Source: Serinus canaria
Lineage: Eukaryota > Chordata > Aves > Passeriformes > Fringillidae
Direction: 5' to 3'
DNA: 64,000 bases
Assembly (NCBI RefSeq): GCF_022539315.1
Contig: NC_066337.1
Span: 186,001 to 250,000 of the forward strand
The notes below the pieces were generated by a model. The model did no database searches. It was not told the DNA's origin and saw only the letters and a program-made list of their open reading frames with translations. Every line of letters starts with the position of its first letter. Positions within the stretch are counted from its first letter, which is position 1. Below are positions 48,601 through 60,021 of the stretch, piece by piece. The translations under genes and the position numbers were made by a program.

Positions 48601-51390
48601 TTCAGTTCACTGAAAATCTATTTAGCAAAGCTCTGCTGGGGTGTTAGGATAGGAAAAGTAAGTCCTGATGCCAAAATGCGTGCAGGGAAAATATTTTGCC
48701 ACTTGCGCACCCATATCTCCCTGACTTCATTAGAACAATATTTATAAAGGCAGCTGCTGCTCCTGATGATGCCTTGACATCCCATAGTTTTAAGGAGACA
48801 AATCATCAGGGAGTTTGGCATATCACAGCTTCTGCTGCAAACTGTCTCTTTGCAAGATTCTGCAGGGTTAGAAAGGGATTTTTCCTTCTTGTGCTGAGCT
48901 GCTCCTGTAGAGCCCCAGCCTTTCCTCAGGCAGCATGTCATGGTTCCAGTCAGCCCGGTTTAGGTAAGTCCAGTAACTCCAGTGCAACCCAGTTCTTCTC
49001 TGCATTGCCAGACTTGTTCATTCTTGGAGCATTTCCCAGAAATCTGTCCTGGACAGATGTAGTTCACTTTCAAATCCAGGTCAGCTATTTCTTTAGCTGG
49101 GATTACTGTCCATTTAGTGCACACATTTCTTCTCTGGGAAGAATCTCAGCTACCATGATCCTGCCAGCACCCAACACTACCAGCTGATTTCCCACTGGAG
49201 TTCAGATGTCTCCATGACCCAGCCCTGGTTGTGTAGAAGCATTGTCACTAGTAGGAAATAATTTGTGCATCAATTGCAAAGAAACACAGAAGGTGTTTGG
49301 GTTTCCTTTCCATTATTCAGGCCAGAATGACTCAGGAAACTCTCCATGCTTTTTGATATTTCTGAGTTCACTAGAAAGTTAAACAAAGGTTTAAAATTCT
49401 CTATTGAAATTATTGCTCTGTTTAAAATTATAAAATAATTATTAAAATTATAGTGCATCATACAAGATTTCTATTTTTTCTAGAAGATTTGTCTCCAGCA
49501 CTGGGAAAGGATTTGTTACAGCCTTTGACAACCTTTTTCAAATGTGATGACAGTCAGCTTTTCTCCACCTCTGTCAGGATAGCAGGGATCTTCAGAGATC
49601 TTCCTCCTGCTTCTGCATACATTTGGTAGAGGAATAAAAGAGGCTACATAAAACCACATTCAGTGATAACTTATGGTAGATGTTTAGACAGCAGCCACAT
49701 TTTCTTTAAAAAAAAATTGTATTTTGAGACTTAATTTAGTACATATACTAACTCTAGACTCTGTTTATCTTGACTTTTTATAGAAGTGCTAAAAGTAAGT
49801 CTCCTAGCTGGGAAAATTCTGTATCCTTTTTCAGGATGTATAAGGATAAAAATATTTTTCTGTCAGATGGTCAGTCTTTCTCCTTCTGCAGAAGTTAGAA
49901 ATTAGAATTCTGACCTTTGATGGATGTAGGAGCTGCCAGAGGGTTTCCAAGCTACCTCTGTGTCACAGACACCTCAGTTTATAAACTGAGCAGGCTTTCC
50001 CTGATGAGAAACAGACGTTTATTCTTGCAGTTTTGAACAAGAGACTAAAAACATCATTGAAGACAAGTTGGTTCTTTTTTCTAAAGTCTATTTCTACTTA
50101 TTTCATGCCTTTTGAGTAGGGTCTTTATCCTTACCTGCAGTGTTTACTCTCCTGTTGTGTTTATAGACAGCAGTCGCATCCTCATTGAGGTTTGTTTTGT
50201 CAGACTACACAAACCATGTTTATTTTGTTTCCTTCTGTCTAGCACATTCCTCATTCCCAGCTGTCTACCCAGCCCCTTTGCTCTAGTGGGGCAACAGGGC
50301 TTTTACAGAGAAGATTTCATTAGAGATGATGCAGTTTTAGAAATTGATTGATTTTTAAGGGCAAAAAACATCCCCTGGGATAGCTCCAGCTCTTATCTAA
50401 ATGTTTGGATGACCAAGTTTGTGGAAATATTCACCAGTTCCCATTCCATCCTTCAGCACCTATAGAAAATAACTAAGATTCATCTAGAGATGACATCCAG
50501 AGAGCATTCAAAAATAGAGGTCAGCAGGCAAGTTCAAGAGGACAAGGCAGACCTGAGTCCAAAATTAGAATCAAATTTGCATGTCATGATGTAGGCTGGT
50601 AATGAAAGTAAGACAAAATCTACAGCAATAGCACAGATTCAAGATCCATAGCCAATTACAGTTGATACTAAGCTAAACCCCAATACTCCTCTTGAATTAC
50701 TCAGACAAGAAGCAATGGCCCTAAGCTCGGCTTAAGGAGGACTCCTGGGCTTGGTGGGGGGGTAGTCCCAGGTGAAGCTGCTTAGGATCAGGGGAACTTA
50801 TTAGTGGCCTCTGAAGTCTACCTTAGTGGTGTACTGCTGCTCACGTGCTAAAGGTAGATCTTGGGCCTGATTTAACCATGGGTTCTTGGAGAAGTTGGTT
50901 TGGCTTTTTTTTCATAAAGGTATAAATCGAGCCTGTCTTAAATCTAATATTTGTTAACAGCTTATAGAACTGGTGCACAAAAAAGAAAATACAGTTGTGG
51001 TTGGATTTCTTTTTTTTTTCCTTAATTTTAAGTCTTTACTTACCACAGTCTTAAGTTCTTTAATTTTATATCATAACATTTTAAAAATCAGGTCTTTGGA
51101 AAGAAAAACACTGCTGACATTTTCTTACAGCATTCTGGGATTTTAAGAACCCCCCCCTTATGGCCTGTGGGTAGGGTTGTGTTGTTTGTCACCATCTTGA
51201 GGACGGAGGTTTCCTGTGTGAGTTCTGACGCTGCAGCAGGTGCTGTCTGAGCAGACCCTAGGACTGGTGTCATTTTGGACTACATTCAAAGTATTTTTGT
51301 AGCGTGGTTCTTTGCAGTCAGATGTGTCCTTCAAGAGAGTAGTTGTCTGGGTAGAAGAGAAATGTTTATTTAGTGAGTGATTAGTTTAAA
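45661..51390. other. intergenic region between PRDM10 and the solo LTR
   Basis: Ordinary A/T-rich intergenic sequence. It has a C-rich homopolymer patch at about 48520-48542 and short A/T runs. The open frames here are short and none resembles a known protein; I see no gene. Confidence 0.7.
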
Positions 51391-51395
51391 GGAGG

Positions 51396-52049
51396 TGTCC
51401 TAGGGTGACGTTAGGATGCTGTTAACCCCATTTGTGTGTGTAATTTGTGCTGGATATTATGTTCTGTGCCTTTAAAACTGGCAGAGTGAGAGTTTTGTTT
51501 TGGGCCTCTTATCAGCCACTTGGCGAAACATACAGATAGCACCAGGACTTAGTGCTGCTTTTTTGCTTTTTGCCCTGTTTTTTGCTTTTGCTCTTGCTTC
51601 TGCTTTGCTTGTTCTTGCTTTTTCCCGCCACCTTCTCAGTAGTTAATTTAGCTAAACAGCCCAAATTCCTTTCTGGACTGTTCCCCCCCGCCACCACCCC
51701 GTTTGGACCTGCCGAACCTGCTCCGGACTGGGATTTAGAACACGGAGAGAGAGTTTACACTTTGTGGCTGCAGCAGCTGCCTCAGCGCAGGAGGGACTGA
51801 TAACAGTGACCACCCCCAGGAGAGACTTTCTGAATTTGTCATCTCTTTCAGAGCGGTGAAAGAGTGGTGTCATCTGGTATTGTTCATTGTGTGTGCTGGG
51901 GGGTGCTGTGGTTGTCAAATAAACAGGTTCTTTCCACTTCTCTACGAGGAATTCTTCCCAAACCGGTTGGGGGGAGGGGCTGTGAGGGTTTGTTTTTTGG
52001 AGAAGCCCTTTTTGGGGATTCTCTCCCAAATTTGCCCTAAACCAGGACA
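51396..52049 (+). mobile_element. solo LTR of an endogenous retrovirus (ERVL-like), 654 bp
   Basis: It starts TGTCCTAGGG and ends CCAGGACA, so the termini form the inverted repeat TGTCCT/AGGACA. It is bounded by the 5-bp target duplication GGAGG (51391-51395 and 52050-52054). AATAAA at 51918-51923 marks the R region, preceded by a pyrimidine-rich U3 part. There is no gag, pol or env sequence next to it, so the internal part has been lost by LTR recombination. A 5-bp duplication fits ERVL or ERV1 groups. Intact termini suggest a fairly recent insertion. Confidence 0.9.
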
Positions 52050-52054
52050 GGAGG

Positions 52055-53465
52055 GAATGTTTTCCAACTTAACTGAGTTAGAATTTAAGTATATTCCACC
52101 CACACTGTAGACAGATATATGAATACCTTTGAAAACACCTGGTTTAGGAGAATAGGAGGAATCAAATGGAGCAAGTGCCAGGATTTTTCAGGGAGTTAAT
52201 GCTGCCTTATCTCTGAAGCTGATAAAACCCAGATGATACCATTGCAGACAGCATTAAGATTGAAGCTGTGGCCTCTGCCTCGGTGCAGATGGCTACAAAT
52301 AAGAAACTTCTGTAGTCACACAGACAGGGAAAACATTAGAATGTGCTGTTCAGGGGAAAAGCACAGAGCTGCCCAAAGCACGGAATGATGGCAGGGTTTC
52401 TGCTGTGCTTCAGTCAAACAACTCGGGAGGAAGGATACAGATACTGTAGCCTGGGAAGAAATAACAAATTTGCTTCCTCGAAATCTTTTAGTGAACAGAA
52501 CATAAGCTTTTGAGCTAGTCTTTTTTCAGGAAATAATCCTCATTGTCAAAGTTCAGGTGATGTTATCCAGGTGCACCCAAATGTTATGTACTCCAGGTGT
52601 TTCCAGGCACCTGGCAAGCCTGATCCCAAACAAAGGTGGTTTTTTTTCAAAGCAGCAGATTTACATGGCTAAGTTACGACAGGACTTTGCATTTCTCTGC
52701 TATTATGGAATTTTTAAACTGTTGCTTTGAACTCCTGTAACTCCAGTTTACACATAGTGGAAAAATTCCAGATTTGCTTGCCTGAGCATGAGACTGCAGT
52801 TCACAATAAAAGATTTGCTGCAGTTCTAGCTGATAGTGCTAGTGTGTCCTGCATAATGTTGGGTTTGCTCTGCCTTCATTTTGTAGGGATCCCCCTGGAA
52901 ACTTGTTTCCAGAGTTTTGCTGTTAAGAGAACAACTGATATTTCCCAGGGCTCTTAAATATGTTTGCTTGGGAAGGCTGTCTCTAAAGCCAGTACACCCC
53001 ACTGGGAGCTCAGGTAGTATCTGGACTCTTTTATCAAAAGTTTATCAAAAGAGCCCAGACTGTGATCCCTGATTTCCAAAATGTGCTGCTTAGTGAATTT
53101 GCCTGAATAATAGAGCATGGTAATAGCAATGGCATTTCTCAAAGCAAATGCTGAGTATTTTTAATTAAGAAACTTGGCAGCTGCAGGCCCAGCCCCTCAG
53201 AAGCTGATTTTTACACTGAAATGTCTTTGCCACTGTGGTAAGATTATCTTGAAAGTTATTGTTATGGTTGCTGAGGTATTCAGGAAGGCAAAGAACAGGA
53301 ATAGGCCTAAGATGACAAGGTCATTTTTCACTACATGGATCAGCTTGATATGGGCTGAATTAATTTCTCTGTCAAGTTCTGTTTCACCCAAGAATACCCT
53401 AAAAGTTGAATGAGCTTCTTCACATCCTAGTGGTTCTCCTCAACCTCAAAAGGCTGTAAATGCAC
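52055..53465. other. intergenic, nothing recognised
   Basis: Between the solo LTR and a CR1 tail. It contains a small direct repeat of TTTATCAAAAG near 53029-53050 but no gene or element I can name. Confidence 0.65.
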
Positions 53466-53632
53466 AGAGAAGAGAAGCTGTGGCTTCCCCATCCCTGGAA
53501 GTGTTCACAGCCATGTTGGATGGGGCTCGGAGCAACCTGGTCTAGTGGAAGGTCTCCCCTGCCCATGGAAGGGGTAGAATGAGATGGGCTTTGAGGTCTC
53601 TTCCAATCCAAACCATTCTGGGATTCTGTGAT
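53466..53632 (+). mobile_element. CR1 LINE 3' fragment
   Basis: Runs from GAGAAGCTGTGGCTTCCCCA through GGATGGGGCTCGGAGCAACC and CTGGTCTAGTGGAAGG to CCATTCTGGGATTCTGTGAT. 5'-truncated and non-coding. Confidence 0.9.
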
Positions 53633-56600
53633 TTCCCGTTTTCATCTTTGCACTCAATTCCACATCCTGGCTCCCCTTCACTGCTCTTTCCTCATTAATT
53701 CCCTGCAGAACTTTTAGGAACTGTGCTGGCAATGCCTATTTCTCTTTTTTCCCATCACTTACCTAGTTTTATTTTTACCTGTTCACTTTCTCATTTAGTG
53801 TTGAAAAAAGTATTTTAAATTTCTATCATTTCATTTAGTATAGAGCAACTGTAACACAGCAAAACCACATGGAAGGTGTAATTACGACTAAATGTCAATT
53901 CAGTATTTCTGTGACACCTGCTGGAAATTTATTTCCTTTCAAAGTTTTTCTCCAGGTTTTATTTCACAGCTGACATGTTGGTTGATAACAAAAATAAGAA
54001 ATAAAAAGGAATTAAAGAGCCCTCTGCTGTACAGAATGCTGACTTCTCTCAGTGTGGAACACTCAATAGTGAATCATGCAATTTTTAAAAAGCGATTGGC
54101 AAACATTGGAGTTGAAGGTGGAAAAAGACATAATGTGCAATACTTTCTCTTCCCTGACTTTAAGAAACATCTTCCCAATGAAGATAACAACTTACATAGC
54201 CATAAAGTCATTTGAATCTTACTTTTCATTGCTGTACTTCTTGGATGCTCCTTTGGTAAATGATTTCCTGCCTTGTGCTAGATGCTGTTTCCATTCACAA
54301 TAAAGTAACAGTCCTCTGTGAGTGATATCATAGTACCATACCACAGCACTTATTGTGACTTCTCAAATTTACCACACCAAAATACGTTCTTTGTTGATTG
54401 TTTGGGGACTTTCAGACCTAGGGTTTGACTGAAGTCAGTCTAACAAAAAAAAAAAAAAAAAAAAAAAAACAAAAAAAAAAAAAACAAAACCACCCCAAAA
54501 AACAACACCAACTAAAACAAACAAAACAAAACAACCCCAACACCAAACCAAAACAAAAAAACCCACACAAAAACCCCACAGAGCCTGGAGAACTTGGACA
54601 GTTTGCAATATGCAAGAAAAACATGGAAACAAAAAGAAGGGCAAACCCAAAAGTTTGGCTATTTGATACAGACAGAGGGAGAGCTTGAAATAAGGCTTGT
54701 GTAAGTAGTTGGTTTTTAGGTTTTGAGGTGGTACAAATATTTAATTACTGACCCTGCCAACAGACCTACCCATGTACTTTTTCTAGATGATCTAGCTGAT
54801 GCTGGATCAGTACATGGTGTTGGTGAGGGGAACACCTGGCTTGGAGGCTGCTCCTCTTCCCCCCCGCCATGTGCTTCCTGGCCACAGCTCTGCACCCATG
54901 TGCCAAAGGAAGTGTATCCAAATACAAATAATTTCTAGATTATCAACCTGATCCCAGGTTTACACCTTTCTAAACATAGACCAGGAACTTCGCAGTTGCC
55001 TGCTGTGATCTGTAGTTTTTATCTCATGCTGATGCAGTTCCATCCTTTGCTGGGATAAGGTTTATGAAAACTGGTGGATGTGTTTTTGCCAGTGTCTGTG
55101 AGCATAGAAGGGATTCTTTTGAAGGGTTATGTAAAGATATATGTTCCAGAAGACAGAACAAATTGAAGGAATCTGGTTGAGTTACTTAAGGCCTGATCAT
55201 GCAAGGAGTGGAGCACTCTGAATTTTAACTACAGATTAGAGCATTTGCATCACCAGGTCCCTGTAAGATTGCAGAGGTGTATCAAGGTGTGTGTGTATAT
55301 GTGTTTAAGCATAAATTGATCTAAGGACATAATTATATATGCTGATTTTCTCCCCCATTAGAAGTAAAATGATAGCTGCGAAAAAGAAAGGGAGATGGAA
55401 GACTTTTGCAATTGGTTAGTGAACATTGATTTAACATCTTTGCTAAGCAGCTTTTTTTTTTTTTTGATTGCTTTTTAGCCTTCCCAGTTGACAAAGAATT
55501 GGCAAATGGGTCTGTCATCCAGCTGTGTTTTCAGTAAGTATGGAAAAGGTCTTGTTAGACATCTTAACAGAAATGAGGGTGTTATTTATCATACCCAGTA
55601 AAATATTGATGTGTTTAAATATGCTGATCTATGAGATTTTAGAAAATAGAAAACCTGGTCAAATTTTGCCCTTATTGTTGTCCACTGTGAGTGTGCCAGG
55701 TAGTACACTGAGGAAGAATTTAGTCAAAAGGACTTTTGAGGGAAACTATTAAAATACAGATAAATGAAGATGTCTGCTGACCCTAAGAATCTGCATTCAT
55801 GTGACAAAGGATTCATTCTCACACTGCAGTGCTTTCTGATATATATTTTTGTATCATCATTTTCCATTCTAAATTAAGCTCTTAAATCCTAAAGGGGAAT
55901 TAACTACCAGCCATTTGCATTTTAAAGTGAAAACTCAAACCTCAATAAAGTGCTCTACTTAAGACTCCTTTTCTGTAACTTAGCCAATGAGCTACATTTT
56001 GGTGGAGACTTTTGGGGAGGCAACCAAGTGACTGGGACAAGGCAGGAAAGTCTAGAGTTGGAGGAAACCTTGTAATTTACTTCCAAAAACACTGAATACA
56101 CTGATATTGATGTGAAGCTGTCCTTCAAAATGGTGTTTTTCAATATTGTGGGGCAAAATGTCTTTAATGTTGGGGGAGAAAAGGGATCTTAAAGCCTTGG
56201 CAAGCTTTGAGTGGCAAAAGACACAGGCTGTTCTCTCTTCCTATGAGGGAAAACCATGGTAAAATAAAAGGAGCAACTTCAAATTCAGCCCTTTGTAAGA
56301 TATGGGAAAAGACTATGGGAAAGTTGCAGGACAGGGACTTTGTTAAAGATCTCTCAGGAGCTGACTCAGCTTCTGAGAAAATATGATTCAGAAAGAGGCT
56401 GTTCTTCCCCTCAGGCCATGGGTTTGGGGTGGAAGTTGTAGGCGGTCCCCTCCTTCCCCTTGGAGACACTGGGATTCAGCTTCTACTTACATGTCCTAGT
56501 TCTTTTGAGCTGTGTCCTGCTCTTTGCCTTTATTCAACTGACACTGACTTCAAATACATGTATTTCTGTATTTCTTATCACCAAGAGAACCTATATTCAA

Positions 56601-59600
56601 ACTTCTTGCTGCTTTAGGACTTTAAAACCTGCCAAAGCACTGCTAAATCTCATTCTTGTGGCACTCCAAAGAACTGTATTTTAAAGGTTATAAAAACCCT
56701 GGAGCACAATATGAAGCCTCTCTCTTTTGTAAGTCAGTAGTGCTGTAGAGCCCTGGGTGTACTTGGAGCACTGAAATAAAAAACTTGTAGAGCAAGGTCT
56801 GCAAATATGAATTCCTGTGCCTGGGAATTCCTGTATCCCACTGATTTTCCTGTGAAAAATTTTCCTTCTTCCATCATTTGAAGACCAGTGTGCTGCTTAG
56901 AAAAGACCCTATAGCTCCTTCCCAATGTCGGGTCTGGTGATAGTGCCAGAGGCAAAGCTGCAGGTCCTGTGTCTCCAGGTGTGCATTTCCAGCACCTAAA
57001 GTCAATATTCCTGTGTTGAAATAAGACGGATGACTTGGTGTTTGAGAACTGTGAGGCCCCCAAAGATGATTGTAACAGGAAATGTCTTAATATTTGTTTA
57101 AATAGAATGATGCAAACTGCAGCCTTCTGTGCTGATACCAAATTACAGTAAGGAGGGGATTTTTGGAGTTATTCTGCTTTTAAGTGCAACAGGAAAAAAA
57201 ACCCACTTAAAGGTACCATGCAGCTGACGGAAAACTACAGTTCCCAGCAATTTGTCTTATCAGACATTATGTGTCTCCTAGACATTTTAAATTTCCTATT
57301 GCCTGTTCCTGTGTCATCACCTCATACACCCTGTTCTTGCAAACTGAGTAACTGCTCAAACAAGTGATTGGGGGTGAAATTAAAGGCGACTTTGGTGTGC
57401 TGTGAAACATCTTGTTAGCACAAGCAATTCCAGGATGCCTGATAGAACAGATGCTGAATCAGACCTGATTGCAGAGGGAGGAATCAATTTTTTGCTGTTG
57501 AATTACACTTATTTTCAAAGATGCAAATGATTCCACATTTATTCAGCAGGACAAGTCCTGTTGTTCATTGCTGTGCCATTTGTTACAATGATTTGGCTTT
57601 TAATCTACCAATGAATACTGAATGAAGAATTAAATCATGAATCAGATCTCTTCTGTTGCTTGCCAGTAACACAAGCCATTTTTATTTTCAATTTCAGGTT
57701 TCTTTTACAGTAGAGGACAAAAATAAATTATGAGTGAAAAGAAGTTAAAATTATTCTTCTCAAGCAAGTCTCCTGTATCAATGCTTAATCCTTCCATTAT
57801 GTCTGATGTCATTAATCATTCTACTGTAATATTTGACACACTCATTTTTGGGACAAATGAGGATCTAATGTAAAAGCTGCAATAATACTGACTTATGTGT
57901 AACTGCAGCTAATTATGACATATTTGAATTTTCATCTTTCATTAAAGACCTCTATAAAATGAACAACCTTTCACACTGCTGAAATGACTGAGACAGGAAA
58001 GCAGAGGAGGGGTGAGGGAAGAAACACCCAAGGACAACAGAAGTAATCTCAGCACCATAATGAGCCAATATCAGTTGTTGATGGATTCTTTTTAATTGTG
58101 GGCTTTTTCTCTTTCAGGCAGCTTCTCTACCACAGCTGTGGGACTCAGCTTATTTAAGTTGTAATGGTTTGATTGCCTTGATTCATGAACGACTCATTCT
58201 GCCATCTTCAGAGGTTAAACATCGCTTCAGTCTTCCCAGGTGGACTAGAAGAGATAAAGGAGACAGGATGCCATTGCAGGAAGATATGTCTCACCAAGCA
58301 AGAGGATGAGAGTTGACTAAATATTTTCTGCAAAGCAGCCTCTCCTTCCTCTCTCCCCACTGCGTCTTCACTGTGCCTTTACTTGTAGACCTCTAGACCC
58401 TCAATCTTTTGAGTTCTCTGTGTCACGATCAATGTTTGTGTTCAGTTCCTTGGAGAAGCATCAGGAATTGCCCTGCCTTGAGATCCTGCCAGTGCTCAAA
58501 GCCTTGGATCCATCTGGAGAGAGAAAATGAGCAGCATAAATTCCCAGTTTGTGTATTAGCTAAAAAGGTGGTTAGTCTCTGCTATTTCTGTATTTGGGAT
58601 CCTCAGTCTGAATGTGGGCTCATTACTCTATTGAATTATATATCAGAAGTAATTTCTTTTCCTGGGAAGTGAATACTGCATATGTGCAAATCCATTCCAA
58701 AATGGATTCCTTGTGTCTCTCAGATGTTGCTTTTGCCTTGGATAGTCTTCAGAAGAACAAATTGTCCGATGAAGTTCACCATTGGTTTTGCCCCTCATCT
58801 AGAATTAAGAGGAGATCATAGATTTAGCACATTTTCTGGATGCTGAGATTCATATGCAGAGTGTTGAAAGAGCAGCAGCTTTCCTTAGCAGCCACTCTCT
58901 TGTGCTGCCCTTAAGCATCCTGGATTGATGCATTTTTCATTTTCCAATGCAATTGAACCTTTCTGTGCTGGTGCATCAACAAAGCTGTAATATCTCCAAA
59001 CCTAACAGATGGGTTATTCTTAAGTTTTCAGTTAGAGGAGTATTAATGCCAGGCTTGTTTCCTTAACAGTCTGTTATATGCTGTAGGCAAGAATTGTGCT
59101 GTTTGAGGTGAATACTGCACAAAATGCTGTGCAGATCTGCCCACTTCAGACATCTCAGTGGAAACCAGATGAATGACACTGTTTCAGGCATGGACCAGAG
59201 CAGTGGGAAAATGGCCAGCAAGAGTAAGTGTTTATTGGTATAATGAAGGGTAGATTTTCTCTGTTCCCTGCCAATCCCTTTTAAAGAAGTCTCTGAGCAG
59301 AAACAAAGGCTTGCTGTCCACCACCATTTACTTTGTCACTTCTTTTCACAGATTTCTGTGCTGTTTTTCTCATGTCTGCAGTTATTCCATCTATCCCTGG
59401 TTTTATGGTATGACCCCACTTGCAATGCATCTGTTCTTAGTTATTCTCCATCCTTTCACCCTTCTAAACTTCAGTGTATTCCCCTAGAAATCACCTTTTT
59501 GTTTTTAAGCTCCTGTCTGCCTCTCAAGGTTTCTGCATTTTTTGTTACCATCTTTCTATGGAGCATTTTTGTTCTCACTGTATAACTTAAGCCTAGTTTC

Positions 59601-59935
59601 TTCATCAGTTTCTTTCATCTCACTGCTGCTGGACTTCCTACATCTTGTCCCCACAGTGTCATTTTTAGTCACAAATGGAAGGCTGAGCTGCAAGGCTGCA
59701 GTAACCCTGGACTTCCACCCAGAAGTGCTGTAGCCAAATACAGATGTCCAATTCCAGACCAGCTTGGCAACCTTCTGATGTTATTTATGAGTCTGGAGAA
59801 ATATTATGTCCCACAGGCACTTAAATAGCTGGATGTTGGATCAAGTTTGAGTTGGCTAATAACAGTTTTGCATTGCTTCCTGCCCCTTACACAGCCTTGA
59901 TGATAGGTAAAGGTCTTGCCTTAAGGGCAGGATGG
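53633..59935. other. intergenic region, gene-free
   Basis: A/T-rich sequence with no recognisable gene. The A/C tract at 54442-54582 is listed separately. The region holds one 19-bp sequence (58811-58829) that recurs at 59968-59986. Pyrimidine-rich stretches near 59350-59640 resemble splice acceptors but I could not build a supported transcript. Confidence 0.65.
54442..54582 (+). repeat. A/C-only low-complexity tract, about 140 bp
   Basis: Apart from a single T near 54513, the plus strand consists only of A and C: a long A run followed by AAAAC/AACCCC-type blocks. The complete lack of G is strongly strand-asymmetric. Lys/Asn-rich and Phe-rich open frames across it are artefacts. Confidence 0.85.
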
Positions 59936-60021
59936 CTCCAGATGAGTTGTGGCAGTAAACATCATTTGGAGATCATAGATTTAGCAACTCCAGATGAGTT
60001 GTGGCAGATGGGCATCATTTG
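59936..60021 (+). repeat. interrupted tandem duplication with templated insert
   Basis: Two about 33-nt copies beginning CTCCAGATGAGTTGTGGCAG and ending CATCATTTG (59936-59968 and 59988-60021) are separated by a 19-nt insert (59969-59987). The insert, with the G before it, matches 58811-58829 over 19 bases. Confidence 0.85.

Noticed and set aside
51552..52110. Open frames of 82-125 residues on both strands near 51.6-52.1 kb
   Set aside because: They fall largely within the solo LTR, which is non-coding.
54418..54688. Lys/Asn-rich and Phe/Cys-rich open frames
   Set aside because: Translations of the A/C low-complexity tract.
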